Part shown: one piece after another, positions 57,396 through 64,000 of the stretch
Numbering within the stretch: position 1 is the stretch's first letter
Layout of the letters: each line of letters starts with the position of its first letter
Source of the DNA: Takakia lepidozioides
Taxonomy: Eukaryota; Streptophyta; Takakiopsida; Takakiales; Takakiaceae
Direction: 5' to 3'
Assembly: GCA_030704615.1 (NCBI GenBank)
Contig: CM060734.1
Coordinates: 13,454,001-13,518,000, forward strand
DNA length: 64,000 nucleotides
Made by a program: the position numbers and the translations under genes
The notes under the pieces: generated by a model
The model's database searches: none
The model's input: only the letters and a program-made list of their open reading frames with translations
Told to the model about the DNA's origin: nothing

Positions 57396-58252
57396 CTACA
57401 GGGAAAAACAGGAGACAGTGTAAGAAGCCCAATCCAAATCGAGCAGGAGATCAATCCCCTGGAAAAGCCACAACAAGATGCCAAAACACAATTATTCATA
57501 CAACAGTTTAGACAGAAGTGTTTACCTGAGTGAGGAACGAAACAAGCATGTCCCATGATTTCGAGGGCACCCCTTTGAATGTGGACTTCCTGGACTCCAT
57601 CATTGCAAGAAAACTTTCATTCAGCACCCTACGATTGAACTGGCCCAAAACCCTGGAGGGATGTTCTCTCGCCTCGTAAGGCTGCTCCCTCGACTTTGAT
57701 GTTCTCCTATCCCTCCTTGCGGAAGAAGGCTCTCTGACAGGAACCTCTGACGGTCCCCGTCCTTGCGGAGCTGCACTTTTCCCCTTCCCCTTAGGATCCC
57801 CGACAGTCTTCCCCTTTCGTTTTGGAGTGGCAGTTCTCTCGGGCTCTTTTGCAGCCAGAGTAGAAATGATTCTGTCCTGAATGTCTTTGTCTGCCAATGG
57901 GGCAATCACTGCGGCATTGTCGTTCAGGTTTCTCAAAACAACTTCATCGAATGGTGTGTCCTGTTTTGGCAGGTCGAGGTACCACCCACAGTCTCTGAAG
58001 TGCGCCCTGCTCCAGTCTCTGGCAATACCAGCCGTGTACATTGTCTTCTCATTGGAGGGGTCAGCCCATGAATAGATGAAGTCTGGGTCATCGCTAAGGT
58101 ACTTTCCCGGTATGAGGATATGATACATATACCTGAATCAAACACCAAAAACCCAGATAGTCAGTCAATCGGAAAATGGAAAAGAATAGACATTCAGAAG
58201 AAGATATTGAAATAAAGGAAGGGAACACCTGGTAATCAACTTTTGCTGTCCA

Positions 58253-58878
58253 GAATCAACCTTGCGTTGACGCAATGTTGATTCGAGCAGAAATGGGAAA
58301 CACCTAGTGGTTACGTTGTATTGATAGAGACAACGACTGACAAGTGCAATACAACATTGCGTCAACGCAATGTTGTTTTCACTCACAGATGAAATGGGAA
58401 ACAATGCCTGAAAACCACCATCTCACTATGTACTGCTATGGATATTCAACATTGCGTTGGCGCAATGTTGAATTCCTCTGTTGAAACAAACATCGATATT
58501 ATATCTGATAATCGAAAGTCTCCACAATTGCATGGAAGTTGGGGGATGCACAGGGACATTTCCATCAATCCATACCGCCAAACAACCTTGCGTCAACGCA
58601 AGTCTGTTTGTTGGCATAGTGAAAGCTGAAAATAGCATTTGAAATAGACTCCAAACATTGTTATGTTCAAGTTGGCAGAATTGGATCTGGATTTGAACTG
58701 CCCCAAACCAGAGGAAAAGGTACATAGTCTGCGTCTCATCAACATTGCGTTGACGCAAGGCTGATTTTCCTGTCCATTCACCCCCATTCACATGCAATAA
58801 AACGCCAGTATGGGATACCCAGATATAGGTAAGTGAAACCAGGACCATGGGAAACAACTCTTGGTCAACGCAATGTTG
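58253..58878. repeat. Six intronic palindromes, set B, first intron group
   Basis: Palindromes at 58253-58284, 58351-58376, 58444-58473, 58580-58609, 58738-58765 and 58855-58878. The best (58351-58376) is arm ACAACATTGCG, loop TCAA, arm CGCAATGTTGT, perfect. The copy at 58444 has 13-bp perfect arms around TTGG. The last has lost bases in its left arm. All fall between the exon at 58132 and the next upstream exon, none in coding sequence. Confidence 0.95.
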
Positions 58879-60136
58879 CTGGACAGCACATCAGAGCCCC
58901 AGAGATCCCTCAAAGCCATGCAATTCGCAAATCTGAAGTATGACAGAAGATTGCAGATGCACGCCCTTCAAGTACACAAATTGAGTAAGGAGATCACACT
59001 GGAAAACACTCGTTTCATTGCTTGCTCGCTGTTTCAGCTGGTTTTTGAACTCGTACGATCGGAGATTCCTTTGTCTTTTTCAAACTCCCTGAAGAAGCAA
59101 TTGTTCCAGACAGCGAGCTTCCACCTCCTGATATAGGCCTCCAGGTGATCCGGGGGCAAGCCATCTTGATTTTGTAGTCTGCCATCGACTCAGCAAGTGC
59201 AGCCACTGCACGTTTTCTAACTGCAAACAAGAAAGCTTGTAAGAATTTTGGAGAGGTTGGGAGCGGAATTACGGAGCAACACACATGTCTGAAAATGGTT
59301 TGGTGGTAACCTTACCTGGCTCCAAAATGTGGCTTTGTGTAGCCACTGGTCGAATGTCTGGTCGCTTACAACTTTTATTGCTTGTGTCTTCGGGTCTCTC
59401 TCTGGAGTTGGAACATATTCGTGTCTCTCACAAGAGGATCGAGTTCCATATCTCCAACCACCTGATTTTCGTTGCATTGTCCACCATTGAAATGGAAAGG
59501 CGATGTAGTTTCTCCTGAGTCATTTCTGGCTTGGAGCCAAACTTGTCATAGTGCACTTTCACCTGCTCCAGAAATTCTGTGCCAAGCCCTGGATCTGCTA
59601 TCCTGATTTGTTTGTCGAATGCACTCATGAGGTTCTTCCTTTGATTATTCATCTCGAACTTCATCGTGTCCTCAAGCCCAGATGCAGACCGCTGCTCTTC
59701 AGTGTGGGAATCATAGTACTCAGCTTTCGCCTTCAAGCCAGTTTCTGCTATTTCTTGCTGCATACATTGCAGGTAAAAAGAATGAAACACTGTCATTACT
59801 TGTCAGAAAATAGTAACAACAGGTAGTGTCAAGAAGCTTGCAGTGTCAAAAAGCAAGCAGTGTCAAGAAGCTTACAGTGTACATGTAGTCAAGGAAAGCC
59901 TCCTTGTCAAGCTATATATGTGCTTGTCTTCTTCTCAGCACACCTCTTCATCTGCTGTGGACTAAGACGTTCGTGAATGACTCCAGTGGCATCAGCCCTA
60001 CCTTCTGGATGCGGAACAGAGTGTGGCACAGATTGGTGGTCACATGAGATGTTTCGTTGGACCTGGAAAAACCGTCAACTCATAAGATGATTTCTAATTG
60101 TCGAAACGAGGAACAGACACAAAGATGGAGACTTAC

Positions 60137-60732
60137 TTGTTTATGTCGTGCATGGCTGTCAAGAGCTGCGTGACATGCCCTTTGTGATCCAGAACCATGG
60201 AAACCACGCTCCAGTGCCATTCGATGTCGTTTGAGTGCATGCTTGAAATGTAATCCATCCAGGCAAGCAGTCTGTGGTTCCCATCCCAGACAAAAACATC
60301 TTCCCCATGAATGCTTTTGTGGAGGTCTTCTTCGACAGCTTGAACTCGAACTCCCTGTTCACATCCCGCCAGCATTCATCCCAAATTTGCTCAATGTCCT
60401 CTGTTACAAGACACTCCTCTCCTTTTGTGTTCATAGTGGATACGTAGAACACTACTGATCCCTTCACATAGCCGTGAACAAAGTCGTTCTTCAACTTTGT
60501 TATATCGTTCCTCAATGCCGGTCGAACAGCGGGCATGGAGATCATCCTGCAAAGCGGAATGACCAGGTTTCCGCCGGGAACCTCCATCGACATAATCACC
60601 TTCGACGAGTTCACTTTTTGCCCACCCATTATCTCCTCGGCCTTGTTTTCATAGTGTCCCTCCAGTGACTCTTCATCCTTCACCTTCTGAAGCGGCCAAA
60701 TCTTCCCCCTCGGATTTCCTTTTTCTTTTCCT
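60137..60732 (-). CDS. ParB/Srx-like module of locus B (one frameshift)
   Basis: A 596-bp exon between an acceptor (CTGTGCAG) and a GTAAGT donor. First frame: MEVPGGNLVIPLCRMISMPA, then VRPALRNDITKLKNDFVHGY and LVTEDIEQIWDECWRDVN. After a one-base shift the second frame has HGEDVFVWDGNHRLLAWMDY, then EWHWSVVSMVLDHKGHV. The D-G-x-H-R box after an R...L...GY segment is the hallmark of the ParB/sulfiredoxin fold. In bacteria and phages that fold often sits before an N6/N4 methylase in one protein. The end of the second frame joins the next exon (60062-60002) in phase. The match rests on short motifs and needs a profile search. Confidence 0.5.
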
Positions 60733-60778
60733 CTGCACAGAATTAATAATCTGTGAGTGTGAGATTGAGCTCCCATGC

Positions 60779-61408
60779 ATCAACCTTGCTTTGACGCAAG
60801 GTTGATTGATGGGGACGTAACTTAGACTGAAAGGCATACAGGAAAGACGTTTGGACCCAATTATGTTTTGCGTTGACGCAGGGTTCTTTTGGGAGCCTCG
60901 AAGAATGAACTTTCCCTACCTTACAGTGAGGACAGTGGGATATCGGACGCATCCATTGTGCAAAGATATCATGAAAACCAGCCTTGCGTCAACGCAAGGT
61001 TGATTCCTGTGCAGCCTCTGTTGGTTTCACTACAAGCTCTAAACATACAATATGCAGGTTGGGATCAACCTTGCGTTGACGCAAGGTTGATTGCGAGCTC
61101 TCTTATCGGGGTTCAGCGAAGCAAAATATCTACAGTAAATGGAGACTCCTGTCTCTGCTTCCTCTTGAAATCCATGATGCGTCGGAAGCATCCATGTCTC
61201 TCTACCTTGATTGTAGTGCAGTTTCTACACTGTTTTAGCCCAGCAAAAAAGCATTGAGGTCGACTTCAACCTTGCGTTGACGCAAGGTTGATGTCCACCT
61301 CAATGCTTAGCATGAAACCGTACAGATTGTGGTGCAGTTTCTGCACTGTTTGAGCCCAGCAAATACACTTTGGAGGTTGACTTCAACCTTGCGTTGACGC
61401 AAGGTTGA
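60779..61408. repeat. Six intronic palindromes, set B, second intron group
   Basis: Palindromes at 60779-60806, 60863-60885 (weak), 60979-61004, 61064-61091, 61266-61291 and 61383-61408. The copy at 61064 is arm ATCAACCTTGCG, loop TTGA, arm CGCAAGGTTGAT, perfect over 12 bases. The last two sit in a tandem duplication with a 117-bp period. All lie in the intron between the N-terminal exon (ending 61488) and the ParB-like exon (starting 60732). Confidence 0.95.
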
Positions 61409-62100
61409 TGTCGTCCTCAATGCTTAGCATGAAACAGAGAGAGAAAAAGACAGAAACAGAGAGAGAAAAAGAAAAGTTCGTAGCTACCTGGGGTTTCTGC
61501 TTTGCACTTGATGATGCTCCTGTCGCGTTCAATTTTTCCATGCGGTCTTGAGGTAACATGCTTCCAAGGAGGTCGCGATGGTGCGAAACAGGGGCAGACG
61601 GCCGCGTTCCTACGTCCGTTTGTTCTCCCTGGTCTTTGAAGGCCAGGTTCTGTACTCTCACTGCTTCCTCCCGAGCCCACTTACTTCCTCCTCATCCCCT
61701 CCTTCGATTGCAGGTTGCTCGTCTGTCGCCTCCTGGATCACTTCAAGACCTTCCTCTCCACACTGCGGTTGCTGAATCCTCTTTTGCCCTTCCTCTTCCT
61801 CATCTCGCGGGGTTTCTTCTCCATTCTAAGCTCCCGTCTCGCCTTTCTCATCCTCTCCTTAGCGCGTGCCCTTTCCTTGTTTGACGTGAAATACAGTGTT
61901 CTTCGACGCTGCTTCTCCCTCGAAGTAGGGACACCGTCTCTGCGGAATCCAGGGTTGCAAAGAAAATGAGTTACTTAGGCAAAAAGAACACTATCTGAGG
62001 TTCATCGCGGGGCCTTCAACGCCAAGATGTTCGCTCGGACCGTTCAGTGCGCCACCGACTCAATCCACATGCATGGCGAACACGTGTCTATGTAGTCGTT

Positions 62101-62292
62101 ATGTAAAACGGCCGGAATTATTGAAACATCATCCTTCCAAAAATGTAATCGGGGTATCTCTACCCCTATGTTTAACGGCGGAGATCAATGAATCATCATC
62201 CTTACAAAATTCGTTGGGGTCTAACCCTATGTATAACGGGCAGATATCATTCAAACATCATCCATCCAAAAAATCGTTAGGGTGTAATCGAC
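62101..62292. repeat. Three-copy repeat of about 62-67 bp between two divergent ORFs
   Basis: Units start with ATGTAAAACGG (62101), ATGTTTAACGG (62168) and ATGTATAACGG (62230), and each contains an AACATCATCC-type block and a TCGTTGGGG-type block. The array lies between the start of locus B (minus) and the plus-strand ORF at 62.6 kb, so it may be a shared upstream region or the subterminal repeat of a transposon. Confidence 0.7.
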
Positions 62293-62584
62293 TCTCATCT
62301 GAAAAAATTCATTGTTGGGTAATTTAGGGTGGAATGTTCCAGAGGAATGAAATTATATTCAGTTGTGCAGGTGCAGTCGCCGTCAAAATTTAATGGAAAT
62401 GGGCATCTCTTCTGGCCTCCCTGACATGACAACGACATTGGCGGCTCTGTCAGTGAATCTGTCAGCTAATTGCACTGGTGGGGCAATTCTGAGAGAACAA
62501 TTGTGTATGAGGACGCCAAAACTCCACTCTCACACAACCTGCATTCAGAAGCACCATCGGACTTTGAACTGTACTTTCTGTAGC

Positions 62585-64000
62585 AACATCGACATATGGC
62601 TTCCCAGGCTGTGGGGCTCCCTTGACGCGGACTTCTTCAGTGACGACCACCCTGTTCCATTTTCTTACGAGGTGGAAGATGATGGTTTTGCGGTGGTTCA
62701 TGAACTCGTCCTCGCAACGCAGTTTCGGTTGGAAAATGGTAGTCTATTCCTTCAGAGGGAAGTGTACGATGCCAATGGAAAACTGCTCAAGTACGCATTC
62801 CAGAAACCATCGCAAACTGCACCAACCACGCAATGGAGAGTGCCTCCAGGCAGATACAGGGTGCTCAGTGCTCCTCTGAGACAGTCTGCAGGATCGTTCG
62901 TAACTCCTGGCACGGCAGCATCAGTGGCCCAGGAGAAGACACCAGTGGTTGTGAAGAAGGAGGCGACTGCCGTTAACACTGTAGTTGACCTTTCGGACTC
63001 ATCCTCCGATGACACATGTGCAATCCGCCTGTGGATCAGCCATGTCCACATGTAGAACCAGATGTGGAGGAGATCTCCAGTGTCATTCCTAAATTGAAAG
63101 CGATGGGTGGGATGGCAGGATTCAAGAGTGAGTTGAGGGGGATAGACTGGAGCACTTTCAATATTGAAAGGGTGGCATTCTTGCCGGAATCGTTTGATGG
63201 TAATACTGTTTTTGAGCTGCCTCCTCCTGGTCGCGTGGGGGGGATTTCCAGTCTCCTGGAAGGAATGGACAAAAAGCACGATGGGCACCCTTGGTGCCGC
63301 ACAAAACATCCAATATTCACAACAACGACAACCTCATATTCAGGCGAACAGTCTGTAATGGGCACCTGAAATGCGAGAACATGAAATGCAGACACTTCGC
63401 ATTGTCAGGTGTGCAAAACCAAAGCGAATGGGATGGAGTCAGTGAGAATCCATTCAAGCCTGGGGTAACACCACCATACAGTAACACTTTTGTGTGCAAG
63501 TTCTGTAGGGTACCACCTTGCTGCCTTGCTTTGTGTGGCGCCAGAATGTTATGTGGTGCATCGATTCAAAAACCTGACTAGAGCCTGTGTCCATTTCGGT
63601 TTTCACAACCACCCTGTGTCCAAGGGGGATTATAGGGAGAGCGTTGACGCAGTCTCTCGTCTGATAAGGCAAGAGTTGGATACCAATCCAACTGGCACCA
63701 CATCTGCAATTGCCATGGGGCGCGAGCAAGTCCTTTCTGGAAAGCCGTATTCTGTGTGCATCAAATTCGGTTGGAGGAATGCTGGAAGGACCAGCTTTGG
63801 ACACTGTTATGGACCATTTCTCTGCTTTGACTTCTCCAAACATTAGGAATCAGGTGAACGCTTTAAGAATGGGCTCTGGGAGCCGAGGTTATATGGACAA
63901 TATTATGGATTGAAGAAAAGGAGCATGTACGACTACATCCAAGACAGCGTTTTCCCGGGACAAGGAGCCAGGAAAGTGTTCTTGTTCAAATGTCCACAAA
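62585..64000 (+). pseudogene. Broken ORF with SUMO-interaction-like motif and Cys/His-rich region (runs off the window)
   Basis: Blocks in order but in different frames: about 62610-63015 (LWGSLDADFFSDDHPVPFSY, FRLENGSLFLQREVYDANGK, then NTVVDLSDSSSDDT); 63016-63290 (CNPPVDQPCPHVEPDVEEIS, FLPESFDGNTVFELPPPG); 63310-63540 (CENMKCRHFALSGVQNQSEW, FVCKFCRVPPCCLALCGARM); 63550-63846 (NLTRACVHFGFHNHPVSKGD, YRESVDAVSRLIRQELDTNP); and the edge (YGLKKRSMYDYIQDSVFPG). VVDL followed by acidic and Ser residues is the form of a SUMO-interacting motif. The C-x2-C and H-x-H pairs suggest a zinc-binding DNA-binding region of a transposase-like protein, but I do not recognise the family with certainty. At least four frame changes show decay. 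Confidence 0.5.

Larger units (their letters stand above)
56015..61950 (-). pseudogene. Methyltransferase-fold family locus B with ParB/Srx-like module, multi-exon
   Basis: Minus-strand exons with fitting GT-AG borders: a charged N-terminal part (about 61950-61488, ends SSSAKQKPQ), 60732-60137, 60062-60002, about 59776-59460 (EIAETGLKAKAEYYDSHTEE), about 59420-59320 (TFDQWLHKATFWSQ), about 59226-59080, 58132-57526, 57395-57057, 56956-56674, 56587 to about 56397, and 56268-56015. Domains in order: ParB/Srx-like (60.7-60.1 kb), helical, basic linker (58.1-57.5 kb), beta-class methyltransferase fold (57.4-56.4 kb), basic tail (KGRGKKKR). The last four exons join in phase without breaks. A frameshift lies in the ParB exon (about 60.35 kb) and another in a run of five Cs at 59148-59152, so it is broken or misread there. 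Introns hold twelve palindromes. It could be a decayed transposon gene or a young host gene. Confidence 0.7.

Noticed and set aside
36953-61408. Regularly recurring palindromes as a CRISPR array
   Set aside because: Spacing is irregular, the units are full palindromes, spacers are partly duplicated, and the host sequence is eukaryotic with introns. No cas-like gene is present.
56015-61950. ParB plus methylase as bacterial or phage contamination
   Set aside because: Several GT-AG introns join coding blocks in phase, related copies lie on the same contig, and eukaryotic transposons flank it.
1-64000. tRNA or rRNA genes
   Set aside because: I looked for tRNA A and B box-like patterns and rRNA core stretches and saw none I could support; a covariance search was not possible here.

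Overview
This window is nuclear DNA of a photosynthetic green eukaryote. It holds a nuclear-encoded photosystem I subunit with a plastid transit peptide (psaK), spliced genes with GT-AG introns whose phases fit exactly, and a large load of decayed plant-type transposons. The integrase at 54.7-55.5 kb and the general style of the repeats resemble what I know from charophyte algae, Chara braunii above all. That species name is inference, not proof.

Layout. 0-1.4 kb: the end of a Ty1/copia element and a second copia-type LTR on the other strand. 4.0-8.5 kb (minus): an apparently intact seven-exon TM9SF/EMP70 (nonaspanin) gene. 9.57-10.76 kb (minus): an intact three-exon psaK. 12.7-21.8 kb (plus): a thirteen-exon gene for a plant-type protein with an HNH-like domain, a Myb/SANT repeat and coiled coils. 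In all three genes the exon phases join without a break. 22.2-28 kb: decayed LINE fragments on both strands. 29.75-30.02 kb: a 66-bp tandem repeat that builds hairpins.

30.6-64 kb is almost wholly repeat-derived: three loci of a gene family with a beta-class N6/N4 methyltransferase-like fold (30.6-31.5, 36.5-38.4 and 56.0-61.9 kb; the last also carries a ParB/Srx-like module); two related coiled-coil, gag-like gene remnants (32.6-36.5 and 48.1-49.4 kb); a Ty3/gypsy element with its 5' LTR (39.9-47.7 kb) and a scrambled 3' end; a CACTA/En-Spm transposase with one exon block inverted (49.5-53.7 kb); a second gypsy element with integrase and a decayed PHD finger (53.8-55.5 kb); and, at the right edge, a broken cysteine-rich ORF with a SUMO-interaction-like motif (62.6-64 kb).

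The most unusual signal is in the introns of the methyltransferase-like family. Two loci each contain their own set of 24-34 bp palindromes (6 copies in one, 12 in the other). The stem arms differ between loci but the core is the same: CG, a TTGA or TCAA loop, CG. I saw no tRNA, rRNA or CRISPR array.
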